A stretch of DNA of 64,000 nucleotides from Gamsiella multidivaricata. Its lineage: Eukaryota > Mortierellomycota > Mortierellomycetes > Mortierellales > Mortierellaceae. This document shows, in pieces, positions 44,201 through 56,404 of this stretch. The DNA is taken from assembly GCF_025024155.1 (NCBI RefSeq), contig NW_026251834.1:1-64000 (forward strand). Direction: 5' to 3'. Each line of letters opens with the position of its first letter. Within the stretch, counting starts at the first letter, position 1. A program made the translations under genes and the position numbers. Under the pieces are notes generated by a model that was not told the origin of the DNA, searched no databases, and saw only the letters and a list, made by a program, of their open reading frames with translations.

Positions 44201-45151
44201 ATGGCCAACCCCACTGTCAACGTCTACCTCGACAAGCAAGAGTACGGAAAGGACAGGGTCCGTCTGCTCAAGGTCCATCGCGACTCCAAGGTTCATCGAG
44301 TCGACGATCTCACGATCCGCTGCCTTCTCTCCGGCGCCTCCTTCACGACCTCCTACACAGAGGCCTCGAACAAGGCCGTCGTCGCAACGGATTCCGTCAA
44401 GAACACCTGCTATGTCCTCGCCAAATCCTCCAAGGTCGTCGACACGCTCGAACTCTTCGCTGCCGAGATCGCCAACCATTTCCTGAACACCTACGCCTGG
44501 GTCGAGGGCGCTCATGTCACGATCATCCGCCACCGCTGGGCCCGCATGATCATCGACGGCAAGCCCCACACACACTCTTTCTGGCGTGATGGTGATGAGA
44601 CCCGTCAGACCGACATCTTCATCAAGCGTGGCGCCAGCGGCCGCCGATCCGTCGAGCTCAAATCCGCGATCGCGGGATTGTTGGTTCTCAAGACCACAGG
44701 TTCGTCGTTCGAGGATTTTGTGCGCGACGAGTACACGACCTTAGCCGAAGCCAAGGACCGTATCCTCTCGACCTGTGTCGATGCGAACTGGGAGTTCAAT
44801 GTGCCCTCGGCCTCGACCGAGAACCTGTTATCGAACATGGCCCAGATCCCATTCAACAAGATCTATGACTCTGTAAGGGATGTGACCTGCAAGACCTTTG
44901 CCGAGGACGAGTCGGCCTCGGTCCAGGCGACGCTCTACAAGATGGCGGCCCAGTCGATCCAGAACTGGAAGTGGTTGGACCGTGTCTCGTACGCATTGCC
45001 CAACCGTCATTTCTTTGCGGTTGATTTGAGCTACTTCAGGGGCACGAAGAACTTGGCGGAGCATGCGGATGTCTACCAGCCCCTCTCCGACCCTTCGGGC
45101 TTGATCAGCGCGACCGTCGCACGCGCTCCTGATACCTCTGCTCGTCTGTAA
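44201..45151 (+). CDS. UOX: Urate oxidase (uricase)
   Basis: An intronless 316-residue frame that oxidises urate to 5-hydroxyisourate in purine catabolism. Family landmarks are in order: EYGKDRVRLLKVHR near the N-terminus, VVATDSVKNT with the Thr-Asp pair, HRWARM, GRRSVELKSAIAGLLVLKTT with the substrate Arg/Phe region (SSFEDFVRDEYTTL), SVQATLYKM with the Gln, and ALPNRHFFAVDLSYF with the Asn and His near the active site. It ends SARL, a PTS1-like signal, so it should be peroxisomal. The start is the first ATG after a TATA box and an A-rich leader. Confidence 0.97.
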   Translation: MANPTVNVYLDKQEYGKDRVRLLKVHRDSKVHRVDDLTIRCLLSGASFTTSYTEASNKAVVATDSVKNTCYVLAKSSKVVDTLELFAAEIANHFLNTYAWVEGAHVTIIRHRWARMIIDGKPHTHSFWRDGDETRQTDIFIKRGASGRRSVELKSAIAGLLVLKTTGSSFEDFVRDEYTTLAEAKDRILSTCVDANWEFNVPSASTENLLSNMAQIPFNKIYDSVRDVTCKTFAEDESASVQATLYKMAAQSIQNWKWLDRVSYALPNRHFFAVDLSYFRGTKNLAEHADVYQPLSDPSGLISATVARAPDTSARL

Positions 45152-45399
45152 AAGATTGCGGTTTTTTTCATATTATTTTTCAGCGAGATCTAGACCATGC
45201 TGATTATTTTCGTGGGTAGAAGTAGCGGAGGAGCAAAACGCATACATTAAAAGCATACCAGTGTAAATACTTATCACAACTTCACTCGACCCTTCAACTG
45301 CAATTGCTATGTTTGTACATTAAAAAAAAATATGCTTGCATGCACGATGATCACTACTTTCCCTTCCTTTCTCTTTCTCTTCCTTTGTCGTCGCTAGCC

Positions 45400-46716
45400 T
45401 TACTCCTGCTTGCTGCCCTTCCCCTCCTCCTTCGTCTCCTCCTTCTTCTCTTCCGTCTTCTTACTAGCGCCTACGCTCTTGCTGTTCGGGTTATTCGCCA
45501 GCTCCTCAATTCCATCCACATCTACAATCCCCTTCACATCTTCATTTTCGACCGCGTTCATGATCGCCCTCGCCAAAGTCTCCATGCTCGCCGGTGGTGT
45601 CGACATTGCTTGTGCAAACGGAATTGTACCCCTCAACGAGTTGCCGAGCACCGCGCTCGAGATCTGAAGCAATCCTGCCAGGGGCAACGTGATAGGTCTT
45701 TCGGGCGTGGACAAGAATCCGGGACGGAAGATGATGGGCCGGAAACCGGATGGGTGGGTCAATAAAGCATGTTCGGCCTCGCGTTTCGTGGTGATGTAGC
45801 GGTTAGGGACCATGGGTGGTGAGAATGCTGCAGAGATGTATACGAAGCTGTCGACACCCGCCTTGCCTGCCTCGTTTGCCACCGTGATCGCTAATATTTA
45901 TGAGAAGTTCCTATGGTTAGTGACACATTGTAAATGCCTCCCTCTATTCGTCTGAATATCTATACATCGTCCTTCGTACCGGTGTCGCGGTTGACCTTCT
46001 CATAGGTGAGTCCAGACTTGGGCGTCTTTGAGGTATCGAGTGGGTTCTGCCCACGGAACGTAGACTGCACGTTCTTAGTGAGGTCGTTCAGGGATTGACT
46101 GTGAAGGATCTCCTTGTAGTTGTCCTCGAGCAGAAGGCCGACTGTGTGAACGACCGCGTTGGTACCAACGATCGTGTCCTTGTAAGAATTCGGTTCCAGT
46201 GAATCGCCCTTCGCCCAATTGACCTATAGCAACACAAAAAACAAAGTTTCAGTTGGTCAATGCGGATCACTGTACTTGGTGCAAATTGGTTGACTGGTAA
46301 GCTTAGGAATAGGGTGCCCATTGCTGATACCTTCTGTGTCCATCCCTGAGGTGCAACGAAGTCGGCCTTGGTGGCTTCGGTCATAGTGGGCTTTCCTCGT
46401 CGGCTATTTGATAACGATGACATAAATAGTAAATAGGCCAATATGGAACAGAATGGTGGAGACATTGTAGTTGTGTTGGTCATCTTTGAGTACCTCAAGC
46501 TGGTGACATCCCATCCTCTGGCGACAGCCAGCTTGCAGACCTGGAATCCTAGAATGGCGTTCGGGTATTCCACAAGAGGAAGGAGGGCGTTAACGATGTA
46601 TTTGCAAATTTAATGAATGTAAGGACAAATACTCCAAACTCGACGTTACCAACTCCACCCGTTCCACCGACGACCAGCAGTTTCTTGGCCAAAGCTTGGA
46701 TTGAGGGAGAGACCAT
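45400..46716 (-). CDS. COQ11: COQ11-like NAD(P)-binding protein (309 aa)
   Basis: Five minus-strand exons (46650-46716, 46494-46548, 46331-46403, 45980-46223, 45400-45890) join at GT-AG sites with consistent phases into 309 residues. The Rossmann loop is split over exons 1 and 2: KKLLVVGGTGGVG then FQVCKLAVARGWDV. VNWAKGDSLEPNSYKDTIVG, TNAVVHTVGLLLEDNYKEIL, SFVYISAAFSPPMVPNRYIT and a YxxxK-like YITTKREAE follow, the order of atypical short-chain dehydrogenases related to yeast Coq11 (YLR290C), a mitochondrial factor of coenzyme Q synthesis. The C-terminus has a Lys/Glu-rich tail. A TTTAAAA stretch near 46824-46830 may be its promoter. Assignment to Coq11 rather than a complex I subunit-like relative is from the short length and motifs. 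Confidence 0.85.
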
Positions 46717-47354
46717 GACTTGAATGCGATGTGTTGTGATTGAGTTTTTGAATGCAAAAGTATGGGAAAATTGGAATGAAAGGAAGGGTTGGATGAGAAG
46801 AGCTGAGGTTGCGATCCGCTTGCCTTTAAAAAAAACCCAGCGCATTCCGCAGAGGGGGGTGACTGCCATATGTCGCGACTATCCCGTACGGAAATACTGG
46901 CGCGGTACGCCCAAACGCGCTTCTTTGTTGGGATGGTTGGCGTCCAGTTTCACTTGGTGCAATTGGAGCCTTCGTTCAATTGCAATCATTGCAATCACTG
47001 CGGGAAATAAGGGTGGTCCCTGCTCAGCGCGAATTGATTGGTCAATTGCATCTCCTATGAAACAGAAACCGACCAACCAAGCCCAACTCTTGCCAAAGTC
47101 ATACGTTCGGCGTGATTCTTTTAATCTTCCCATCAACCCATTGCACTCCATTACCGACATCCACATCGACATCCACATCCAAAAGAACAGGCTGCCTGCA
47201 CTCCCAGCAATAAATACAAGTACACACATCCTTTGTCCCTATTCGCACCTCAGATTCACCGTTGACACTCAACCACACCAAACACCGCTACCGCTCCAAT
47301 TTTCACACGCTTCAAAAAACATACTGGGACTTACGCCGAACTGGAACACCAAGC
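46717..47354. promoter_or_regulatory. Divergent promoter region
   Basis: The interval separates the COQ11-like gene (minus) and MAF1 (plus). No further gene is seen. CATCGACATCCACATC-type short repeats lie near 47157-47180. Confidence 0.4.
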
Positions 47355-48826
47355 ATGAAATTCCTCGAATATCCCGGCCTCGACGACATCAACAGTGCCC
47401 TCAACTTTGACACGCCCGAATGCAAAGTACACGGACGTATCGAACCATACTCGTGTAAGGCTCTCAACCACCAGAGTTCTAAAAGGTCTATGCTCAAGTA
47501 GCGGACACAATTGACGTGCATCACCCCAACCTTTTCTCCTCAGCCTTTTTACAAAGAGCACTGGGCGAAGCATAACCTTGTCATGTCCTCTGCAGCCTCA
47601 ACGCAACTATCATTCGATGCCCCTCTGCAGTTCCCACAAAAAAACCTTCCCTTCTCCACACTTTGACAATGCGCTTTCAAAAACGAACTCTTATCAACGT
47701 TAATCTAGCCGTGCTAATCCCATGTTCCTGTCTCTACTTTTATTTTATTTTATTCTTTTCCTTCCTCTCAACAGGCAAGGCAGCAGGAGCAGACAAGAAA
47801 TTGTACAAGCAATTGGAGAACAAATATGATCCGTCCTCGAACAACATGCTGAGTCCTCCGGATGATGACGGATTTAGTATTCGAAACATCATCTCACCCT
47901 TCGGACCCATGGACCAACCCGCCTCCCGAAAGACGCTATTTTATCTGATCGGAACCCTGAATGCCTCTTTCCCAGATTATGACTTCTCGTGCGTTCAGCT
48001 TCTTTCTTTTTTTTTTTTTTTTTTTTTTCGACGATATTATGCTTGGATAGCTCTAGTTGGAATGCTGACCGATGGAATTTGGCATATGCTAATACTACGT
48101 TCTGGTCCTTCATTACCTGTTTCGGTGAACGAGTAGCGATGTGAAACCGGAGCAATTTCGAAAAGAGCCCTCGATCTCGATCGTGGTGAATTCCATCAAC
48201 GCAACGCTGTTCAACCACGGGAACGAGCGTGCGGTGAAGGAATTGCGCCTGTGGGACTCGATCGACCAATTGATCGATCTTCAGGACTCGGATGTATACT
48301 CCTATAACCCGGAAAGTGACTCGGACCCGAATGATGAGGAAGGTGGTGGCACCCTGTAAGTTTGACTGCGTTTGCTTCCATTTTTTTTTTGGCATCAAAT
48401 GGAATATGTGCGTGGTGATGATACAGATTCTGACCAGAAAAGAAAAAACACGTACGCGTGATAATCAATTTTAGGTGGTCATTCAACTACTTCTTCTTCA
48501 ACCGGAAACTGAAGCGAATTATCTATTTCACGATGCGAGGGGTCAGCTACGGCGTCATGACAGAGGAGGATGTCGATGAGGACGACGATAACTTTTCGAA
48601 CACGGATGATGACGAGAACTCTGGATTTGGACATCGTCGGAAACGGTATGTCGGGCGAACGGAATTTCTTAAACAAGAAAAGTACTTGAGTCACTTCGTA
48701 GCCTGTTCTCTCTTTCCCTTTCTCCTCATGACATAATTTGGGGGCTTTTTTTTTTTTTTTTTTTTGTATGTTAGATACGATGCGGACGAGGACGACTTCA
48801 TTGCGGGAGATATGGATATGCAGTAG
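47355..48826 (+). CDS. MAF1: MAF1, repressor of RNA polymerase III (251 aa)
   Basis: Exons 47355-47454, 47775-47988, 48137-48355, 48475-48645 and 48775-48826 join in matching phases to give 251 residues. MKFLEYPGLDDINSAL at the start, RIEPYSCKAAGADKKLYKQL across the first junction, SIRNIISPFGPMD, LIGTLNASFPDYDFS and the late WSFNYFFFNRKLKRIIYF plus MRG are the conserved MAF1 boxes. The C-terminus is very acidic (EEDVDEDDDNF). MAF1 binds RNA polymerase III and lowers tRNA and 5S rRNA synthesis under stress or poor nutrition, and is controlled by phosphorylation downstream of TOR and PKA. Intron ends carry long T runs, as elsewhere in this window. It is convergent with the arrestin gene, 310 bases away. 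Confidence 0.94.
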
Positions 48827-49136
48827 AATTCCTCAAAAGGAATTTGATCCGCATCCATGGCGACCTTCAGGAAGGGAGCCCCTATGGTTCAGATCCATCC
48901 CAGGAAATCGTCCGAGGATATTGCATAATGTCTCCACAGAACATCGCCCAGGAAGCAAGGAAAAGACTTGGCGACTTCTGGTTTTGCAAGTAGATACTAT
49001 CAAATCATCATAAAGAAGATTTGGTCTGCATTGCTATGCAGGGGATATTTTTATATGAAAATCGTACAGATTGCAAAAGTGGACCGATCATGTCTTGAGT
49101 ATACCACTGTATCCTACTCAAACAAAAAGAGCCTAC

Positions 49137-52100
49137 TCATATGGGCGGCAGCTCTGGCACAGCCCCATAGACCTGCTTAAATGCATCTCCATACTTGGAC
49201 AACCACGCAACCCTGGCCTGCCGTCGTCGCTCGACCCGCTCCTCCTCTGTCTCCTGGTCATCATCCTCATCATCCTCATCCTCGTCATCATCATACTCCA
49301 TATCCTCCTCCTCCTCATCCTCATCTTCATCCTCTTCCTGCACATCCGCATCTTCGCCGTTCCTGTGATCGCGACTAGACAGATCCTGATCCGTACGGAT
49401 GATGCGCACAGGGCTCTGCACCTTGATCTGGAAATCCAAATGCTGCTTCTCGAGCGGAGATAAACGGCTGGGATGGCTATCGAAGGGGTGGTGCAGACGT
49501 GCTCGCGGGCTGGCAGAGCTCGGGCTCCGCGCAATCGTCGTCACTCCATTGCCAAGGCTCTGGTGTTGTTGAGTCGTCATTGCAGTGATAGAGCTTCTGG
49601 TTCTCTGTGTCAAAACGAGCGGTCTCTCGAGCACGACGTTTGAATGGGGGTCAGACATACCGCGGTTGACGGGTGAGAACGATGGCGAAGTAGTCAGGGG
49701 AGATGCTGCAGCTGCGGAACGGCCGAACGTCATGTTAACACCCGCCGCTGAGAAGGTTCCAGGGTGACCCATCACCGGAACTGCGGGAGATGTCGAAGTT
49801 CCATTGCCCTGCATCAAATGTTGATAATGGTTATGGTACTCCAGATCCGGGAAGGAGACCTGGGAGGCTCTGGGTGAAGGCGCTGGTGTTGATCCCTTTG
49901 CAAACGTAACCTTCTTCCTCCGCAAGGGCGCAAACGTCTTCAATCCATTTGCTCCATCCAAAGAGACGACTCTTCGCTTTTTGAGACACGACTTGAGTGG
50001 CCGCGGAGGCGGCAACTGAGATGTCTGGGACAGTCGTCTCCTGCGCAGCACAGCGCCACCATGACTCCCATTGCCACTGTCGTTGATGTTGTTGGCTCCC
50101 TCGCCCGTCATCACTGCAGCCGTATGGCCCACTGACGAAAGCAATGTCAGCGCCGAGAGCGTTGTTGCTGCTAGAGTGAACGCCGTAGACTGCTGTTGTG
50201 GCGAGAGCAAAGACAAGTTCGTATTCGATCCATTCGGCGAGATCGATCCACGAGCTCGCAGAAGTGGGGATGATAAAGACTTTGCAATCTTGGCGACGAG
50301 ACCGTGATTCGATCGGCTGTCACTACTACAGCTGCTGCTATCATCGTCGCGGGGTGTACTGCTCGCGCTCAGAGAGCGGAAATTCGAGGCCATATTCTGG
50401 TGTCCGTAAGAAGGTTGCTGCTGACGAGGTGAACTCGATACGCCCTTGGTCTGAGCAGCACCTGAACCAAACAGCTCAGAAACCGGAGATGAGCACATCA
50501 CAATGGGCGTGGTCATCTTCATCTCACTGCTGGTGACGCTATTGCTGCTGGCACTATCGCCACCGCCGAGCGATTTTAAGGCATCTGGGAATGCCATTAC
50601 CTGTGCTGAAGGAGAGGGCAATGCTGCAGATGTGAGGTCGAACAAGAGGGGCAATGCTGGCTGAACGCTGATCGAGGATGTACCCCCAATGCTCGAAGAA
50701 CGATCTGACCCATGAAACGACGCTGGGGAGCAAGGAGCTGAGCCGGCCCGTGATAGCGAATCCTTGTCGTGTGGAGGATGTCGATTGGAATTGTTGTTTT
50801 TAACAAAGGTTTTGGTGCTGTTGACGGTAATCTTTGGAATAGCATCACCACCTTTTAAGATCACTGTGCTTCCTTCTGATTTTCTGTACCGAAGTGGTAC
50901 TTTTGGTGTAATTGAGGATTCCTTGCCCATGAATACAGCCGCGATTCGTGCCACGTTTGATTTGAACGCCTCGGACTCCATCTTGGACAGGCGCGAGCTC
51001 GAGACGGTCCCCTCGATTTCCCTTTTCGTGGCGCTTGAATTCTGTTTGAGTCCTAAATCGATCCTGGAAACGGAAGTTACCTTCTTGTTTGAGTCCATCA
51101 AGGTCGCTCGAACGACTTGGTCCTTAGAAGAGATGCCAGAAAACTTGTCCTGTATGGCCTTGAGACTTGAGCTGCGAATGTTGACGATGAATTTTGGAGT
51201 ATCCTCCGGGTCCTTTGAAGAAGCGGCCTTGTCTTGAGATTGCTCCCCGGCTGTGCTTTCAGGCAGATTTAGCACCTTGTGTGACTCCTTGACGTCGATC
51301 GCCGTTACATCCGCCGCTCTAAAATCCTTCTCAGTTGAGCCCATATCTTCATCCTTTTCTGCCATGCTGCTGTCGTCGCTGTCAGGCGCCTTCACTTCCG
51401 CGCCATTGTCCGCATCCGAGGTCGCGATCTCCTTGTTCAGGTTCAATCTATCCAAGGTGGACATAGCACTCAGATCTGGAGATTGACTTTCTATTCGCTT
51501 GATAAGGATAGGCACAGGTGGCATCGCGATTTGAACAGAATTGGAAACACACGAGATCGCGCCAGAGATGGTTGAAATCCGATTGTGATTGTACTGCGAG
51601 ACAATCTCGATCGGCAACTCCAGAAACGCACCCATGCGGCCCTTGAAGAAGAATTTGATTACGAACATGTACTCGACCTTCATAAGTTCGCGTTCCAAAA
51701 TCGTCAATGCATTTTCCTATAATGAAAAGAATATAAGAAAGCTGGTCAACGTGCAATCCAATTTGATGCAACGGACAAGAGAAGTAGCTGTCTTACAGGG
51801 ATGCGCATGCTCAGCTTGTATACCGACAAGGACTTTGCTGTCCTAAAATCTTCATAGTCTTCGTAATATCCCTTCAGATGGTTATCGTTTGCGTGGCTCT
51901 CCTCCGATTGCGCCGGGACGTAATCCTTCGCGATCTTCACCACATGCGTGTCAACCAGTTTCCGCCGCGATGTCTCCTTCGCTGCAGCATTCTTCTCCAT
52001 TACTTCCTGCGCACCCTCAATCTCCTCAGACATCCTAGCTCTTGAAGCTATCGGCGACACAACCGCACATGCGTCATCATGGTCGAGCAGCGAAAACACC

Positions 52101-55063
52101 TGGATGGTCTCCACAAGCGAGACCTTGATATCCACAACCTTCATCAGATCAGATTTGACAATAAACATGTCTAGAGTCACTTGGTCCCCCGCTGCTACCA
52201 CAGATTTGTCAATGTGAGCTCCGAACCCTACCTCGTCCAGTCCATCAGAACTCTTTCTCCGCATATTACTCTGACGGGTACGTCCACTTGTGTACTGTAT
52301 GTGCGGCTGTAGTTGTACCTGCTCTAGTTCCATCTTTCGCTGCTTCAGCTGCTGTTGACGATACGGATCTTCTGCCGAGATCATCCCATCATCCTGAAAA
52401 CACGTGTTATGGCTCGCCGCCGACACCTTCTCTTCCGAGAGTTGCAGTTGCAACTGCAGAGAACCCATTGCGTGCATTGCGGTTTGCGACCTCATCATCG
52501 TCTGCGCCTCAAAAGGAAACAGGCTATTCCCAGCCGCTACAGATGATCCGGGTCCTACGGCCGTCGTTGATTGGAACGATCTCTGTCTCTGGTGCTGCTG
52601 ATGATGATGGCGACGGCTCTGCTCATGGCTATGGCTCCGCTGGTGACGATACCTTCCATATCCGTGGCTATTGCTATAGGTATAATGATGATGCTGGCTC
52701 GATGTTGCAGGCCCAAGTCCCCAGAGACTGTAGGGTTTTACAACGGCTGTGCCCAGAACAGAGTTGGCCTTGAGAATCACGAAGCGTACGCTGGAAGAGG
52801 TCTTGGATGTACCCGAGGATGTGGAGATGGTAGAGTAGGTCGGTGAACGCCTGACGTCTGCCTCGTTGGAGATGAACTGCAAAGGTCCTTCAGGGCCGAT
52901 ACCGCACGGGGATGCGGTTTTAGTGGCGGCACAGATTTGGACAAGCTCAAAGAGCGAGACAGGTAGAGGGTGCTGGAGCACAAACATTTCTTTTCCGAGA
53001 CGAATATGGACATTTCTGAGTGTGGAAAATGAGGAGACCCACGAACGGTGTTAGATGATATTATTGAAGTCCATAGAAGTGAAAAGAAATAGTCCCCTAT
53101 GGTCAATAATTGCCAATAGTCGATAGTCGATGGTTGACGAACGCTAAAATAGACTTACGCTGTCAGTTGATAGCTAATAGAGGCGTGGGCGCTCTTGAAT
53201 GTGCCGCTGACCTTTTCGGGGACGCGCATCTGGAAGGATATCCCCTGGCAGGTTCCTGGGGCGATACATCCTGACTGAAACGACTCTGGCACCTCAGAAG
53301 TAGGAGAATCGAGGGCAGAGGTGGCAGATGTATGAGTGTTTGTTCGGATAAAGGACGGGGCTATTGGGACATCGGAAGAGGGCGAAGCAGATGCAGAAGT
53401 CGATGCAGGAGTAGAAGATGAAGAAGCCGAAGAAGACGAAGAAGAGGAAGTGCCATGTACCCATTTGAGCTCCTCCAAAGGCAGAACCTGAGTTTTGTGC
53501 AAAAAGCAATGCTGCTCGGCTCGCGCTCGTGAAAGAAGCCCGGCTCCTGTTGTCACTTCTGCATTAAAAAAAAAAAAAAAAAAAAGTGGGGGGTACAAAT
53601 CCCTGTCAATTTTTCGTGCCTTCGCCAAGTTTTCGTGTCTTCGCCAATTTTTCGTGCCTTCGCCATCTTCCTCGCCAGCTATTTTTACATTTCAGCACTC
53701 TTGGGCCCGTACCTTCAACCCCAATAAGGTCCACTTCAATATGTTCGACATGGACTATGCGGTTATCGTATAACGATTGTTTCTGCGCTTCTTTTCTCTT
53801 CTTGTTCTTGCTCAGGGTCTTTTTCGTCTTCAGTTCCGATTCTGTCAGCTCCCTTGCGCTGATTACTAGTACACCTCGCAACATCTCGCCTCCGGCCTTT
53901 ACTGGTTCTGGCAATCTCCAGTCCAACTTTACAGCCGGATGCTTGACCAGCATCTTGCACACACGGGGCCGCTCCGAGGACTGTATGCCATGGCTATGAG
54001 TGGAATGGTCGCGATCAGGCTGACCATGCTGGTAACGTTGATGCTCCTGCTGCTGTTCGTAATCATTTTTAGTGTAGGTGCAATTTCCAGCTGGTCCTGC
54101 TCTGTGTTTTTCCGGAGCTGACGATGGCGAAGTCGACGGGTCGGGAATCGAAGGCGTCTTTGGCGATGGAATCGAGTTTACGGTGAAAGGCAAGGGGTCA
54201 GAACTAGGCGTTGAGGAGGATGAGGATGGGGACAAATGGGACGGGTCAGCTACCGTGCGGGATGGACACTGTTGTTTTCCATGTTGAGGGCATGGGGTTG
54301 TTGATATGGTCAGCAATTGTGGTGTACGGATGCTGCAGCACTTTAATGTAGGGTCGACTAATAAACCCCACGATCCATTCTCCGCTCTTCGAATTCTTTT
54401 GCCTGTAAATCCCTCATCGGCTACGGCACTTTTCTGCTGTCCCTTATCCTGCGCTTCATCGTAACGGTCTAAATGTCCTTGCGAGTGCTCGTTAGAAGGG
54501 ACGATCCCAACTTTTGAATAAGAGAAACGCTTGTTATTTTTGTGTTTTTTGTTGAAGTGGCCGTTGCCTGCATTGTGACATTGTTGGTGAAGGTGTTGTT
54601 GGTGGTGGTGAGGGAGTCGGTGATGGTGCGTATAGGAATGGCTAAAGTGCTGTCGAGAGGGCGAGTGCATTTGTTGACCTAGTGTTTGTTGTTGTTTTTC
54701 TTTTGTTTTTTCGCCTTGGTGCATTAGCTGTTTTTTCTTTGTTGTATCTGTGGTGGCGATGGTTGTCAATGCGAAGCGGGGCTGAGCGCCTGTGCAAGCA
54801 TCGCACAGCATATCCGGCGCAACTTTGACAGTGGCCTGGATCTTCAGTTCTTCGCCATTCTGGCGATCTAGACGCCGCTGCTTTATAGGGTCGCTGGTTG
54901 TCTCGACTAATGTCTCTTTGAAATTTTCGGAGGCCAATGTTGCCGTTGCTGTTGCTGTTGTCACTATGTCACTGAGGGTGTTGGGATAATGAATCATGGA
55001 CTGGGACGATTCTAGCAAAACAAGACTTGCGTCATTCATTGTTGAGTGCAGGCTGGAGGGCAT
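49137..55063 (-). CDS. Very large alpha-arrestin (about 1849 aa)
   Basis: Four minus-strand exons (53713-55063, 53159-53558, 51797-53015, 49137-51716) join at GT-AG sites in phases 1, 2 and 0 into about 1849 residues. The arrestin-N pieces are split by low-complexity inserts: VKLDWRLPEPVKAGGEMLRG and HVEHIEVDLIGV, then CQGISFQMRVPEKVSGTFKS and HASISYQLTA. The arrestin-C part includes VVAAGDQVTLDMFIVKSD and the exon junction YKLSMRIP / ENALTILE. Long His/Gln/Ser-rich inserts and a Ser-rich tail with an acidic block (EDEDEEEEDMEYDDDEDEDD) fill the rest. Alpha-arrestins link ubiquitin ligases to membrane transporters for endocytosis. No PPxY motif was noticed. The start is uncertain: an exon may begin at a CAG acceptor near 55128, giving a few more residues upstream of Met at 55063. 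Confidence 0.85.
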
Positions 55064-56230
55064 AAAGGTATTCGCTGGTGAGCAATGGTATCGGCTTTGT
55101 CGCTGTAGTTTTCTGATCAACCGGATGCTGCAAGGAGAGATCAGTTGAGAATCAAAAGCGTTGGTAGGCGAAGTTGAAAGGGACAAAACAAACAGAATAA
55201 AAATAGGAAAGCGAAGTGTGTGAAAATGTCATAGAGGCGTTCAATAGGTCAGAAGGAGGATGTAATTGAGTGCAACATTAGTCGTCTCTCTATTATCGCA
55301 TGACTCTATACTGCATCAACCGCCTTTTTTTGCTGTTGTTCATTCTTTACTGCCAGCTCCTCGATCGAGTAAGGATCTGCTTCTGCAAGTAAACAATACG
55401 AAGCAGCACAATGACGCGTGGGAACCGTGGCGAACGACCAGGATGAAGGTACGGAAACGGTAGTGGAAAGAAAAAAAGGTCGACGATTGGATGTGGCGGT
55501 ATCCAATTCATAATTCCTTGAGTCTAATTACTGTTCTTACTCAGAGAGGGCGAGGGAGAAAGGCGAGTTATGTTTACCTCTTTGCGGGAAGGGAGAGGGT
55601 AGTGAGATGATGACGAAAAGCAGGGGGGAGGGAGCAGTAGCAGTTGGATGCTAGACAAAACATATGCAGTTGAAAATGAGGCTCAGTGTCAGGAAGAGGT
55701 GGAGTTGCAAGCAGCAATTCAGGCAAACAAAAATCGGACGCAGAGAGAGACGCAGAAAGAGAGAGAAGACGAATGTCTGTGCAACACAACGAACGACACA
55801 TAAACCAAGCCATTCACACACGCATCGACACCGCGTCTTCCCTCAGTCGCTCATCCACTCATTCATATCCACATCGGTACATATATTCCAGTTCCGTTTC
55901 TTGACCAGCACCGACAAAGGCAAGGACCATAGCTATACAGATACATCTACGCTAGACAGAGGGTCATGTTTCAGGGTGCATCAGAACAGATTTTGATTCC
56001 TAGAAAAGCGCATTTTTTATTTTTATTTTATAAGCTTCTATCAAAAGTATATTTGAAGGTAAGAAATGTCTAAGTCTATTTAAGTGGATGTACAAAACTG
56101 TTCTCAGATTTTGGCGGGAAAAAAAAAAAGACAAATCTGTGACACAAACAAAAAGGGCACTCAAGGGAGCTGCACCTTCATCGACGCACAATCGTCGTAA
56201 TTGCGATCCTTTGTTTGGCTGGCCGTCCTG
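55064..56230. other. Upstream region of the arrestin gene, no gene seen
   Basis: It probably contains the arrestin leader and promoter, perhaps with a non-coding 5' exon. Small plus-strand frames at 55664 and 55686 read as Arg/Ser low complexity and are not called. Confidence 0.4.
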
Positions 56231-56404
56231 TTAATTGCCGCCTTGACCTTGCCCGGCGGCAGGAGGCGCTGGAGCTGCGTGCACTGGAGGTCCCAGTGGT
56301 GGGTTATTGTTAGGTTGGTGTGGGGTCACATTAACAATATCGGCCGAAAGATGTTCATTGTCCGGGCGGCTGCTGCTCTTAATGAGCTTTGCAGAGTTCA
56401 TCAT
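56231..56404 (-). CDS. Candidate 57-residue small protein
   Basis: On the minus strand a TATAAAA element at 56694-56700 is followed by about 290 bases without an ATG. The first ATG (a double ATG at 56399-56404) opens a 57-residue frame ending at 56231. The product starts MMNSAKLIKSSSRPDNEHLS and ends in a Pro/Ala/Gly/Gln-rich tail (PPLGPPVHAAPAPPAAGQGQ). No motif is recognised. The frame extends upstream to a possible CAG acceptor at 56465, so this may instead be the last exon of a longer spliced gene. Confidence 0.35.
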   Translation of the reverse strand: MMNSAKLIKSSSRPDNEHLSADIVNVTPHQPNNNPPLGPPVHAAPAPPAAGQGQGGN

